Origin: Calothrix sp. PCC 7507
Lineage (GTDB): Bacteria > Cyanobacteriota > Cyanobacteriia > Cyanobacteriales > Nostocaceae
Length of the DNA stretch: 64,000 nucleotides
Direction: 5' to 3'
Assembly: GCF_000316575.1 (NCBI RefSeq)
Contig: NC_019682.1
Span: 1,674,001 to 1,738,000 of the forward strand
This document shows positions 45,900-54,387 of the stretch, one piece after another. A program made the position numbers and the translations under genes. Position 1 is the stretch's first letter. The number at the start of each line of letters is the position of its first letter. The notes under the pieces were generated by a model. The model saw only the letters and a program-made list of their open reading frames with translations. It was not told where the DNA came from and ran no database searches.

Positions 45900-47150
45900 A
45901 GATACTGTCTTGATTCGTCAAGAGGCATGAGCGAGATAATCAGGGTCAAAAGGCTTTTGGGATTTTAAAACCCCAAAAGCCAAATGCAGGAGTTTACGCA
46001 TCACAGCAGCAAGAACTTGCATTTTGACCTTGCCACGATCTAGCAAACGCTGTGCAAATAATTTCAACAGCGGATTATGGCGCATAGCAGCAACAGCAGG
46101 CATATAAAGTGCCTTTCGGAGTCGGGCATTGCCAACTCCAGATAAGCGAGACTTACCCTGCACCGAAGAGCCACTAGAACGTTCTTGGGGAGTTAAGCCA
46201 GCATGAGCAGCTAACTGGCGAGCATTGCGGTATTGTTCAAGACAACCGATTTCGGTTAACAGCACAGCCGCAGTCTGCTCACCAATACCAGGGATTGAGG
46301 TTAAAAGGTCGCGCTTGGCCTTCAAATCAGGATGGCGCTCAAAGTGGTCGTGAATCAGTTGTTTCACCTGGACAATCAGCTGTTTTAACTGCTCTAAATG
46401 AGACTCAATTAAAGCGGCAACAGTGGGTGTGGCAGTTTCTAACCGATTCTGCTCCTGTTGGTACATGTCCGTGAGCGATTCTAAACGACGAAGGAGCGCT
46501 TGAAGCTCTTTCACCTCAACTGGTAAAGGAGTCCAAAGTTCTGGGGCAATCGCCAGACAAAAACGCGCAATCACTGCGGCATCTACTTTGTCCGTCTTAG
46601 TACGAAGTAGTTCGCTCTTGGCAAATCCTTTAATGCGGGATGGATTGACCACACTGACTTTGTGACCATTCTCCACTAAAAACTCTGCCAATGCTTCGCC
46701 ATAGGTGCTTGTCGCTTCCATGCAGCCATGAACTTGAGTCGCTCCTTGTTTGATGAGCCAGTTTTGTAGGTTAACAAAACCTTCTGGATTGTTTTTAAAG
46801 ACTTTGGATTTTGTGGTTTGGTTCTCCAGTATCAAAGTCACATGAAAATCTTTTTTACTGATATCGATACCGAGAACTATTTTTGACATGAGACATTTCC
46901 TCCACAGTTAATTTCTACAATAGAAGAACTGATGAATTGCATCTACTATCCTTGTGAATGCAGACTTTCCCAATATTTGGGGTCTAAGATACTGTCCAGT
47001 CTCTACAATTCAATTCGATTTCACCGATACAGGTTGCCAATCTACGTTACAGACTTTTGTATGGTCTCAGGGGCGGGGCAGCTTGACCTGGTATTACCAG
47101 TCCTCCAAAAAGAATTGTGTCGTTAAACTAGTACAGACAACATTTAAGTT
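45900..47150 (-). mobile_element. IS110-family insertion sequence (approximate ends)
   Basis: The transposase gene (45918-46889) plus a non-coding flank upstream of it. IS110 elements have no obvious terminal inverted repeats, so ends are estimated: the left limit from where similarity to the split M5 element fades, and the right limit from the typical ~200-300 bp non-coding end. That end (46890 to ~47150) is where a bridge/seek RNA would be encoded. Confidence 0.6.
45918..46889 (-). CDS. IS110 family transposase (DEDD)
   Basis: A 323-aa recombinase with the N-terminal RuvC-like DEDD domain: GIDISKKDFHVTLIL (Asp), VHGCMEATSTYGEALAEFL (Glu), LRTKTDKVDAAVIARF (Asp pair). The C-terminal Tnp_20 domain has SIPGIGEQTAAVLLTEIG, LAAHAGLTPQERSSGS and SRLSGVGNARLRKALYMPAV with the conserved Ser. 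Intact, no frameshift. IS110 enzymes are guided to target sites by a structured RNA from the element's non-coding end. Located between a repeat cluster and purT. Confidence 0.95.
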   Translation of the reverse strand: MSKIVLGIDISKKDFHVTLILENQTTKSKVFKNNPEGFVNLQNWLIKQGATQVHGCMEATSTYGEALAEFLVENGHKVSVVNPSRIKGFAKSELLRTKTDKVDAAVIARFCLAIAPELWTPLPVEVKELQALLRRLESLTDMYQQEQNRLETATPTVAALIESHLEQLKQLIVQVKQLIHDHFERHPDLKAKRDLLTSIPGIGEQTAAVLLTEIGCLEQYRNARQLAAHAGLTPQERSSGSSVQGKSRLSGVGNARLRKALYMPAVAAMRHNPLLKLFAQRLLDRGKVKMQVLAAVMRKLLHLAFGVLKSQKPFDPDYLAHAS

Positions 47151-47241
47151 TTTTGAACTGCATTCTCAAGTCAAGTCTTTGCTCTACATCACAGTGAAAG
47201 CTATTTACTCGGTTCCTTGGGATCTTCTATTTAAGATACAA
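47151..47241. other. Sequence between IS110 and the M6 element
   Basis: About 90 bases with no recognised gene; it may belong to the IS110 end or be older flanking DNA. Confidence 0.3.
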
Positions 47242-47436
47242 GGGGCGGGGTTTCCCCTATGCGTGTCAACTTAACGCCAAATCGGCGGTTAGAAACCGCG
47301 GCTACACAAACAAAACCTGCCTTCGCAGGTTTCAAAACCTTAATTTGACCTTAGTCCGCGGAGGCGGACTTTGCCTTTGTAGCCGCGAATTCTATTCGCC
47401 GGGGCTTAAGTTGACACGTATGGGAAACCCCGCCCT
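47242..47436. mobile_element. Long palindromic MITE-like element, family M6
   Basis: The left end GGGCGGGGTTTCCCCTATGC is mirrored by the right end (reversed GGGCGGGGTTTCCCATACGT), followed inward on both sides by GTGTCAACTTAA. Inside, GCGGCTACA and its inverse TGTAGCCGC pair, with smaller hairpins such as CCTGCCTTCGCAGG. About 195 bp, essentially one long imperfect hairpin. No coding capacity. Confidence 0.7.
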
Positions 47437-47488
47437 AGACGACAATCTATGTGTCGCAATCATTAATTGAATTGGTATTATTTTGGCA

Positions 47489-47513
47489 TTTCATATTCTG
47501 ATTCAGCAACGCC
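47489..47513. repeat. Solo right end of the M4 family
   Basis: TTTCATATTCTGATTCAGCA then ACGCC matches the right end of the M4 elements at 40241-40372 and 45739-45850, with no left end nearby on this side. Confidence 0.55.
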
Positions 47514-47527
47514 GGAAATGCAATCAA

Positions 47528-48697
47528 TTAAACCAATTTAATTTTACTTGCTGCTCTAGTAGCCTTTTCCCGTGCTTCTTGGACATTCACTCCTTTAGCT
47601 AAAGCTACTCCCATGCGCCGATATGGGTGAGCGCTAGGTTTACCAAATAACTTAATATCTACATCTGGCTCAGATAAGGCATCTGCCACGCCTGCAAATG
47701 TAACAGAATCCGATTTCTCTTCAGCTAAAATTACAGCGCTGGCTGAAGGAGCTAACAAGTCTATGTTGGGAATTGGTAAACCTAAAATAGCCCTTAAATG
47801 CAATTCAAATTCATTGAGGTTTTGGGATATTAAAGTCACCATTCCTGTATCATGTGGTCTGGGAGAAAGTTCGGAGAATATAACTTCATCCTTGGTGATA
47901 AAAAACTCAACACCAAAAATTCCCGCACCACCCAAAGCATCGGTGACTTTTTTCGCTATTTCTTGAGATTTAACTATCTTTTCTGCAGTAATTTCTGCTG
48001 GTTGCCAAGACTCTTGATAATCACCTCTTTCTTGCCGATGACCAATAGGATCACAGAAAATTGTCGGTGCGTTCCACTGTTTAATCGTCAGTAGAGTAAT
48101 CTCAATTTCAAAGTCAATGAATTCTTCCACAATTACCTTTTGAGTGTCACCACGAGAATTAGCGATCGCATAATTCCAAGCTGTCTCAACTTCACTCTGA
48201 TTTTGCACCACAGACTGACCTTTCCCAGAGGATGACATCACAGGTTTCACAACATTTGGGAAGCCAATTTTATCAGAAACAGCAAGCAACTCTTCTAAAG
48301 TTGTGGCATAACCATATTTAGCCGTTCTAATCCCTAATTCTTTGTGCGCTAATTCCCGAATTCGGTCACGGTTCATGGTGTAGTTAGTAGCTGCTGCCGT
48401 GGGAATAACTGTAATTCCTCGCTGCTCAAATTCTACAAGTTTTTCTGTTCTAATTGCTTCAATTTCTGGTATGATAAAATCAGGTTTATGCTTGCTAACT
48501 ACCGCTTCTAAATCTTCAGCACTCAGCATAGAAATCACTTCAGAGCAGTCAGCAACTTGCATCGCCGGAGCATTAGCGTAACGGTCAACAGCAATTACGT
48601 AATTTCCCAAACGTTGAGCAGCAATCACAAATTCTTTGCCGAGTTCTCCTGAACCCAAAAGCATTAATTTTTGAGGTAACTTAATTGAATTAGTCAT
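47528..48697 (-). CDS. purT: Formate-dependent GAR transformylase PurT
   Basis: ATP-grasp enzyme that makes formyl-GAR in purine synthesis from formate and ATP, instead of formyl-THF. A 389-aa protein: the N-terminal LMLLGSGELGKEFVIAAQRL dinucleotide-like loop, the ATP-grasp core (FPNVVKPVMSSSGKGQSVVQ, KVIVEEFIDFEIEITLLTI), metal/substrate residues in FGVEFFITKDEVIFSELSPRPHDTGMVTL, and the C-terminal GKPSAHPYRRMGVALAKG. Length is standard. It is separated from the IS110/MITE cluster by ~15 bases beyond the last repeat. Confidence 0.95.
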   Translation of the reverse strand: MTNSIKLPQKLMLLGSGELGKEFVIAAQRLGNYVIAVDRYANAPAMQVADCSEVISMLSAEDLEAVVSKHKPDFIIPEIEAIRTEKLVEFEQRGITVIPTAAATNYTMNRDRIRELAHKELGIRTAKYGYATTLEELLAVSDKIGFPNVVKPVMSSSGKGQSVVQNQSEVETAWNYAIANSRGDTQKVIVEEFIDFEIEITLLTIKQWNAPTIFCDPIGHRQERGDYQESWQPAEITAEKIVKSQEIAKKVTDALGGAGIFGVEFFITKDEVIFSELSPRPHDTGMVTLISQNLNEFELHLRAILGLPIPNIDLLAPSASAVILAEEKSDSVTFAGVADALSEPDVDIKLFGKPSAHPYRRMGVALAKGVNVQEAREKATRAASKIKLV

Positions 48698-48730
48698 AAA
48701 ATTATCTAGATTAATTCTTATTTAATTATC

Positions 48731-49228
48731 TTAATTATCATCTTCTGAATCGCTAAACCTAGCGCCACGCAGTTGCAAATCTTTACGTTGAAAATCGCTC
48801 AAGCCATTAGCTGTGCCAAAATTACACTCATCTACTAACGCATTTACCCAAATAGTCTCATTCAGAGTTGCACCGCTTAAATTTGCATTTCTCAAATCAG
48901 CTTCTGTAAAATTGGCAAATAAGAGGTCAGCATTTACGAAACTGCTGTCGTGGAGGTTTGCTCTTGATAAATTGCCTCGGATAAAGTTAACCTCATCTAA
49001 AATTAAACCAGATAAATCTGCCCCTACTAAATAAGGAAATTTTAGCTGACTGGGATTTTGTAAAAACCGCATGATGCAGTTTATATTGGCATCATTAAGC
49101 CGCATTTTAGTTAAAAAATCGTAACGTGCTATACCCAGTTGTCTGAGAGTTTGCAACCGTTGGGAAGGACTTTGTTCTAAAAATTGGATGGCGCTATTAC
49201 GCAAGTCTTGAGTCAGGATACTTAGCAT
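48731..49228 (-). CDS. Pentapeptide repeat protein
   Basis: A 165-aa protein. The N-terminal ~70 residues are helical ([20 protein letters not shown]). From about residue 65 it has A(D/N)LxX pentapeptides ([55 protein letters not shown]), which form a right-handed quadrilateral beta-helix. Function unknown; such proteins are abundant in cyanobacteria. Cytosolic by sequence. It lies just upstream of purT in the same direction (33 bases between), so the two may share a transcript. Confidence 0.88.
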   Translation of the reverse strand: MLSILTQDLRNSAIQFLEQSPSQRLQTLRQLGIARYDFLTKMRLNDANINCIMRFLQNPSQLKFPYLVGADLSGLILDEVNFIRGNLSRANLHDSSFVNADLLFANFTEADLRNANLSGATLNETIWVNALVDECNFGTANGLSDFQRKDLQLRGARFSDSEDDN

Positions 49229-49332
49229 ATTTTTTTAATAGATATTAGAGATAAATTTTTTATATTAATCTAGTCAATCAATCTTGATTGGAGTTATAAT
49301 TTGCCCAAATTCGATAATTTATTATCTTCATT

Positions 49333-49560
49333 ATGCTAACGCTTGAGCAAATTGAATCTGCTATTCTTCAGCTTACACCTGATGAGTTTCAAAAAATACT
49401 AGAATGGTTTGCGGATCTTGATTACCAGCGATGGGATGAGCAATTAGAGAAAGATATTGCTGATGGTAAATTAGAAGCTTTGGCACAGGAGGCGTAGACG
49501 CGTAGCGGCTTGTCGTTAGACATCGCTGAATTTGAAGCCGGGCACTGTCGGGCTATCTAA
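49333..49560 (+). pseudogene. Antitoxin gene interrupted by a 27-bp insertion carrying a stop codon
   Basis: The frame begins MLTLEQIESAILQLTPDEFQ and stops after 54 codons at TAG (49495-49497). Reading through, the same frame continues TRSGLSLD and then IAEFEAGHCRAI, ending at TAA, which overlaps the toxin ATG (TAATG). Small antitoxins of this type usually end ...LAEEALxEFExGxxxxL without that insert. The inserted ~27 bases (TAGACGCGTAGCGGCTTGTC and on) resemble the palindromic spacer repeats. Residues 1-54 could still be made as a truncated antitoxin. Confidence 0.65.
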
Positions 49561-49814
49561 TGCATTATACAACTCGTCGGTTCTGGGAATACTATGATGC
49601 TCTACCGGAGGAAGTTCAGCAAACAGCCGATCAATGTTACGAACTACTCAAAGCCGATCCATCTCACCCATCGCTACATTTCAAGAAAGTTGGTAAGTAT
49701 TGGTCAGTACGAGCAGGACGAAGTTATAGAGCATTAGGTGTAGATGTTAAAGACGGTATTTCGTAGTTTTGGATTGGAACACACACAGATTACAACAAGC
49801 TTATCGGTATGTAG
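49560..49814 (+). pseudogene. RelE/ParE-like toxin gene with a nonsense codon near the end
   Basis: The frame encodes MHYTTRRFWEYYDALPEEVQ, SLHFKKVGKYWSVRAGRSYR and ALGVDVKDGIS, a RelE/ParE-type ribonuclease or gyrase-toxin fold, and stops at TAG (49764-49766). The next codons in the same frame read FWIGTHTDYNKLIGM and stop. Relatives continue through this as GIxWFWIGTHxDYxKLI, so a Trp codon has probably become TAG. The truncation removes the last strand and ~16 residues. The gene lies directly after the broken antitoxin. Confidence 0.65.
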
Positions 49815-49969
49815 GATGGCAAGTCAACTATGTGGTTAGCTTGAGCGCAGGTATATCGGGAAACAGCACCACATAATAAGCCAAATTCACCCTAAAGAAT
49901 GGAAATTTTGCCTCTAAATATTATAATTAGCCTGAAAAGCATAGATATCTGAAGGCAAAAACAAGATAT
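49815..49969. other. Spacer after the broken toxin-antitoxin pair
   Basis: 155 bases without a gene; no terminator recognised. Confidence 0.3.
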
Positions 49970-50515
49970 ATGCACCTAATCGTAGTATTGCTACCGATTC
50001 TCTCAGTTTTACCTTTCCTTTTTTCCACGGCTGAAACGGCGATCGCCATCCCATATCGAAGTGGTGGAAAATGTTCTTCTTCAGGTATTGATATTGATCT
50101 TGTAACGGGTCAAACTCGGAGTATTTTTATGCCTCCTGATCCATCGTGTTACGGATCTGAAGCAGTACCTCAGCGACAACCGAGGCCGCAAGGCTATCAG
50201 TTTCATTTCAGTAATAACTGCTCGCGTCCGGTTCAAGTAGCTGTGATATATCTAAATTTAAATAATAATTGGGAAACCCGTGGTTGGTGGAGATTTGCTC
50301 CTGGGGAAACAGCTAATCTATCTAGTAACAAGGAGGGTATCCCTATTATTTCCCACAACAAAATCTTCTATTTCTATGCCCAAACAGTTGACAGTAGTGA
50401 GCGCCTCATTTGGGATGGCAATACCTATATGTCTTTGAACGGCGAACGTCTTGGTTTTAGGGAAATGCAGCAACAGCAGGCCGATAATAATAATTTCTCT
50501 GTGCAGTGCAAGTAA
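49970..50515 (+). CDS. DUF1036 domain secreted protein
   Basis: A 181-aa exported protein: signal peptide (VVLLPILSVLPFLFS, ending near AETAIA), then a ~50-residue polar linker, then a DUF1036-type domain (YQFHFSNNCSRPVQVAVIYL, TRGWWRFAPGETANLSSN, KIFYFYAQTVDSSERLIWDG). DUF1036 proteins are periplasmic or secreted and of unknown function; the conserved WWxxxPG turn is present. No neighbours point to a role. Confidence 0.8.
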   Translation: MHLIVVLLPILSVLPFLFSTAETAIAIPYRSGGKCSSSGIDIDLVTGQTRSIFMPPDPSCYGSEAVPQRQPRPQGYQFHFSNNCSRPVQVAVIYLNLNNNWETRGWWRFAPGETANLSSNKEGIPIISHNKIFYFYAQTVDSSERLIWDGNTYMSLNGERLGFREMQQQQADNNNFSVQCK

Positions 50516-50807
50516 TTAACGTGAGTTAGATGAGTTACAAAGCCTGAAATCCCTACCCAGTATTGTTTGTGAGAACTTAGGCTTTCTAAAAATCTCTATG
50601 TTTATTGAGAATAAAATCACTAACCCTTGAATCTGCCAATTATTGATCTTATTCTCAACTACTGGTTGAGAGTTTCTATCAGCCTTAGTTCCAACAATCC
50701 TTGATTTACAAAGGTTTTAGCCCCTAAAATCCGTCGAACTCAAGTTAATTAAATAGGTAGCTACAAAGTTTATTTTATATTCTGCAAAATTGGGTTAATT
50801 GTTATGT
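50516..50807. other. Spacer between the DUF1036 and VapC genes
   Basis: About 290 bases between convergent genes. I see no gene and no clear hairpin terminator. Confidence 0.3.
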
Positions 50808-51251
50808 TTAAAGCCAGGATTCAACAGTTAAAGTTTTTACCTGTTGAATTCGCTGAAAGTCGCTATCGGCTGATACAACGGTAAGATTATGCTGTAGAGC
50901 AATAGCTGCTATCCAAAGGTCATTTTCATCAAAGCCTAAATCAGTAATTTTAGTTTTTCTCCGCTTGTTTTTTTCTTTCGGTGCAAATTCATTAAATAAA
51001 GCAGCTTTTAATTGTCCGTAGATAGTTGCTGTTTCTTCTGTCATAAGGTAAATGCGAATATCTTCTAAGAATTCGCTCAAGCGAGCTAGATTTGTTTCCT
51101 TGCGCTGGGATTTTTCCATCATGAATGTCAGTTCGCCCTGCACAATTATGCAAGTAGTAATGTTATTTTCTCCAACTTCATTCACGTAATGGATAACATT
51201 TGGCTCGCCTAAAATAATGGCACTACAATGATTTGTATCCAATAAATACAT
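50808..51251 (-). CDS. VapC-type PIN-domain toxin
   Basis: A 147-aa PIN ribonuclease: MYLLDTNHCSAIILGEPN with the first metal Asp, a Glu in IIVQGELTFMME, and FDENDLWIAAIALQHNLTVVSADSDFQRI with the C-terminal Asp pair. These four acidic residues form the PIN active site. The ATG overlaps the upstream antitoxin stop, and the two genes form a standard toxin-antitoxin operon. Appears intact. Confidence 0.9.
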   Translation of the reverse strand: MYLLDTNHCSAIILGEPNVIHYVNEVGENNITTCIIVQGELTFMMEKSQRKETNLARLSEFLEDIRIYLMTEETATIYGQLKAALFNEFAPKEKNKRRKTKITDLGFDENDLWIAAIALQHNLTVVSADSDFQRIQQVKTLTVESWL

Positions 51252-51517
51252 TATTCAAATGGGTTTTCGTCGTCAAATTTAGCTTTACCACGGGTAGCAT
51301 ACACTGATTGAAGACATTCTTTAAAGTCATCTCCTGACCAAGTTCCGGCGTGTCGCAAAATGGAACGTCCAGAAGCAGGACGGTATGTAAGCTGTTCTTG
51401 ATCACTAGGAAGTTTTGTATAGTTATGTTTAATAGAACGAATCAAGTTGAGTGCTTCTGTTAGTAATTCTGGTGGTAAAGTTTCTATTTCTTGGATTAAT
51501 AATTCTTTAGTAGTCAT
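51251..51517 (-). CDS. Antitoxin of the VapC pair
   Basis: An 88-aa protein upstream of vapC in the same operon. The N-terminus (MTTKELLIQEIETLPPELLT, EALNLIRSIK) is a helical segment of the DUF2281-like antitoxin type; the C-terminal part (SGRSILRHAGTWSGDDFKECL) includes the RSILRHAGTW motif of VapB-like antitoxins that precede PIN toxins in cyanobacteria. It would neutralise the toxin and probably repress the operon. Confidence 0.85.
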   Translation of the reverse strand: MTTKELLIQEIETLPPELLTEALNLIRSIKHNYTKLPSDQEQLTYRPASGRSILRHAGTWSGDDFKECLQSVYATRGKAKFDDENPFE

Positions 51518-51642
51518 ATTATATCTTTCTCACTACTTCTTCGTTTTCTATGTTACAACCTGATGACTAGTAAAATAACTACGCATGATTACAATCATCA
51601 TCAAACTTTGCGCCTTCTCTACAAGACGCAAAGGAATATTTG

Positions 51643-53574
51643 TTAAGAATCCATCTCGGCTAATTCTAACCAGCGTTCAGTTGCTACATCAATTGCTTGT
51701 TTGATGGTTTCTACTTGTTCATACAATTTTTGTACTTGGGTATAATTGCCTGCTGAAACATTTACCAGCGCTTTCTCTACTTCGGTTTTTTCTAACTCTA
51801 ACTTGGCGATTTTACCTTCTAATTGCTCAAATTCTCGCTTTTCCCAATTTGAGAGTCGGCGCTGCTTTTTTGTTTCAGTGGCTTGAGATAGAGATGTGGT
51901 TTTTTGCGCCTCTATATTTTTCGGCTTGTCTTTAGTATTAGTAGTTTGTTGTTGTGCGGCTTCTTCGGCTTTTTTATAGTCGAGATAAATGGAGTAATTA
52001 CCTGGATATTGTCGCAGCACACCGCCTGGTTCAAAGGAAAAAATTGTGTCTACGGTGCGGTCTAAAAAGTAGCGATCGTGGGAAACTACTATTACAGATC
52101 CAGAAAAGTCTTCTAAGTAGTCTTCTAGTACTGCTAACGTCTGCACATCTAAATCATTAGTCGGTTCATCTAAAATCAAGACGTTAGGCGCACTCATGAG
52201 TAAGCGCAAGAGAAACAACCGCCGTTTTTCACCACCAGAAAGTTTATGAATTGGTGCATATTGTTGGTTCCCAGGAAATAAGAACCGTTCCAACATTTGA
52301 GAAGCAGTAATTTGAGTTCCGTCGGCTATTTTGATAAATTCCCCTTCTTCTTTGATATAGTCAATCACGCGCTGATTTTCATTCAAAGCTGTGAGCAATT
52401 CTTCAGAATGTTGGTCAAAATAACCGATGTGAATTGTAGTACCAATTTCTACGCTTCCCGAATCTGGCTGCACTCTTCCGGTAATCATATCCATTAATGT
52501 AGATTTACCCGCGCCGTTAGGGCCAATAATACCAATGCGGTCTTCTGGACTAAATTCGTAGGTAAAATCTTTAATTAAGGTGCATCCATTATATGATTTA
52601 GAAATATTATTGAGTTCAATAACTTTTTTACCAATCCGCCGACCAACTGTCGAGATATCGACTTTACCCTGAACCTGTTTAAACTCAGTGTCTCTCAGTG
52701 CGTGAGCGCGTTCTATTCTAGCTTTTTGTTTAGTACTGCGAGCTTTTGGGCCTTTTTTGAGCCACTCTAATTCACGCCGCAATACACCTTGATGTTTACG
52801 TTGACTGCTGATGGCAGATTCTTCTGCAAGAGCCTTCTTTTCGAGGTAATATGAATAGTTACCTGTATAAGTGTAAATATCACCTCGATCAATTTCAATG
52901 ATGCGATTTGTGACACGATCTAAAAAGTAGCGATCGTGGGTGATTAAGAATAATGCACCACGGTAGCGATTTAAGTAACTTTGTAACCATTCTACAGAAA
53001 GCGCATCAAGATGGTTGGTTGGCTCATCCATCAGCAAAGCATCGGGTTCTGAGAGCAAAGCTGTGGCTAGAGCAATGCGTTTACGATAACCTCCAGATAG
53101 AGTGCCTATGACTGCATCAAAGTCGGAAATTCCTAACTTGGTGAGGATGATTTTGGCGTTAGTTTCTAGTTCCCACGCGCCGGTTGTGTCCATCTTTTGC
53201 ATGACTACAGAAAGACGGGACATTAGTTGACTATCTTCTGGATAGTGAGCTAGTTTATCTGAAAGTTCTTCATACTCACGCACCAAAGCCATATGTTCGC
53301 CACTATCAGCAAAAATTTGCTCTAAAACTGTGCGATTTTCATCTAAGTCTGGCTGTTGGGGGAGGTAGATAATTTTAGCACCAGAGTTGACTAAAATTTG
53401 ACCGCTATCAATTGATTCTAGACCGGCGATCATTTTTAATAGGGTTGATTTACCAGACCCATTTGTACCAATTAAACCAACTTTATCTGTAGCATCCAAG
53501 CTAAAGCTAGCATCATTTAAAATTTCTTTAATGCCAAAGTCTTTTTTTACAGATTGCAGCGTAATAATACCCAT
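51643..53574 (-). CDS. ABC-F family ATPase (Uup-like)
   Basis: A 643-aa cytosolic protein with two ABC domains and no membrane part. Domain 1: Walker A GLIGTNGSGKSTLLKMIAGL, signature TLSGGYRKRIALATAL, Walker B LLMDEPTNHLD. Domain 2: Walker A GIIGPNGAGKSTLMDMITG, signature KLSGGEKRRLFLLRLL, Walker B LILDEPTNDLD. A charged linker lies between (~240-300), and the C-terminal ~80 residues form a coiled coil (FEQLEGKIAKLELEKTEVEK) typical of Uup. ABC-F proteins act on ribosomes or, for Uup, also affect transposon excision. Confidence 0.93.
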   Translation of the reverse strand: MGIITLQSVKKDFGIKEILNDASFSLDATDKVGLIGTNGSGKSTLLKMIAGLESIDSGQILVNSGAKIIYLPQQPDLDENRTVLEQIFADSGEHMALVREYEELSDKLAHYPEDSQLMSRLSVVMQKMDTTGAWELETNAKIILTKLGISDFDAVIGTLSGGYRKRIALATALLSEPDALLMDEPTNHLDALSVEWLQSYLNRYRGALFLITHDRYFLDRVTNRIIEIDRGDIYTYTGNYSYYLEKKALAEESAISSQRKHQGVLRRELEWLKKGPKARSTKQKARIERAHALRDTEFKQVQGKVDISTVGRRIGKKVIELNNISKSYNGCTLIKDFTYEFSPEDRIGIIGPNGAGKSTLMDMITGRVQPDSGSVEIGTTIHIGYFDQHSEELLTALNENQRVIDYIKEEGEFIKIADGTQITASQMLERFLFPGNQQYAPIHKLSGGEKRRLFLLRLLMSAPNVLILDEPTNDLDVQTLAVLEDYLEDFSGSVIVVSHDRYFLDRTVDTIFSFEPGGVLRQYPGNYSIYLDYKKAEEAAQQQTTNTKDKPKNIEAQKTTSLSQATETKKQRRLSNWEKREFEQLEGKIAKLELEKTEVEKALVNVSAGNYTQVQKLYEQVETIKQAIDVATERWLELAEMDS

Positions 53575-53612
53575 ATTTTTTGATAATTTTCAGATAATTA
53601 GTAGGTGGGACT

Positions 53613-53753
53613 TATAGCGTTTCCTAAGAAGCTTAGATACTTATTATATAGCTTTCTAAATTACGTAAACCTCTGCGTATCTCCGCGCTAACCTTAGCGA
53701 GCCTCTGCGTTAAAAAATATTAATTATGTACCTCACTAAACTCTTAATGCTAT
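53613..53753. mobile_element. MITE-like element, family M3 copy 2
   Basis: Left end TATAGCGTTTCCTA and right end (reversed) ATAGCATTAAGAGTTTAGTG followed by AGGTACA, as in copy 1. The interior instead has the CGCAGAGG/CTCTGCGT repeat (AACCTCTGCGTATCTCCGCG). 141 bp, no ORF. Confidence 0.6.
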
Positions 53754-53892
53754 GTATGGCAAGCTGATTTCATAATTGAACAAATATTACGTATATGTAG
53801 TAGGATAGCTGCTGCTTACTATAGCAGGGTTATGGTGGGCAGTGCCCACCCTACCTGTGTTTCACAAATCAAGTATAAATCCTATATAAATG
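53754..53892. other. Spacer with palindromic GGTGGGCAGTGCCCACCCTAC repeat
   Basis: The palindrome at about 53833-53853 is an intact member of the repeat family into which both M1 elements have inserted. No gene. Confidence 0.55.
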
Positions 53893-54309
53893 CTATACAA
53901 ATAAGTCGAGAGGCAGATGTCCATACATTTCGTTGATGCCCTCTGTGTTGTAAGATTGGCAAGATACCAGTACTCCTCGATGGTGTCCTGCATAAGAATC
54001 AAGATAGCACAAGCCATTTTTACCATTTAATTTGATATAAACTGGCCCTTCAATTATGGGTAAATTGTTTGGTGCTTCATAACCTAAAGCTTGAGAATAG
54101 GTTTTCATCGCCAACATTCCTGCTTCTGCTGTATCAGCACAAATTCCTAAAATTTGGTAATCTGAGAGCTTGGTAAGCAAGATTAGTCCCCGACGGACGG
54201 AAACTTTTTCTGATGGCTTGAGGATAGGTGCAATATCTAGACAGTTAAATTTATTTAGAAGTTTTCTCGCTTCTTCGGCGGTAAAATTGTGATGATTGGG
54301 AGTTGACAT
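53893..54309 (-). CDS. DUF1824 family protein
   Basis: A 138-aa protein from MSTPNHHNFTAEEARKLLNK; the upstream 22 codons of the open frame are unlikely (they overlap spacer repeat sequence). DUF1824 pattern: SEKVSVRRGLILLTKLSDYQ, ILGICADTAEAGMLAMKTYS, EGPVYIKLNGKNGLCYLDSY and HHRGVLVSCQS. The family is almost limited to cyanobacteria and plastids, with an alpha/beta fold of unknown role. Cytosolic. Confidence 0.88.
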   Translation of the reverse strand: MSTPNHHNFTAEEARKLLNKFNCLDIAPILKPSEKVSVRRGLILLTKLSDYQILGICADTAEAGMLAMKTYSQALGYEAPNNLPIIEGPVYIKLNGKNGLCYLDSYAGHHRGVLVSCQSYNTEGINEMYGHLPLDLFV

Positions 54310-54387
54310 AAAGTGGTTTATTATGTTCTTGGTGTTTTTTGTATTTGAGGTGGGGTTGCCCACCCTACTAAACATTATTTACTCAAA

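Larger units (their letters stand above)
45860..47478. mobile_element. Family M5 copy 2, split by an IS110 element and another repeat
   Basis: The left end ATACCAATCTGAAAAAAAGA (45861 onward) and the right end (47437-47478, reversed ATACCAATTCAATTAATGAT) are the two ends of the same ~135-bp element seen intact at 22856-22990: the left end here matches the right end there and vice versa. They are now ~1.5 kb apart, with IS110 and the M6 element between them. This is a nested insertion. Confidence 0.6.
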
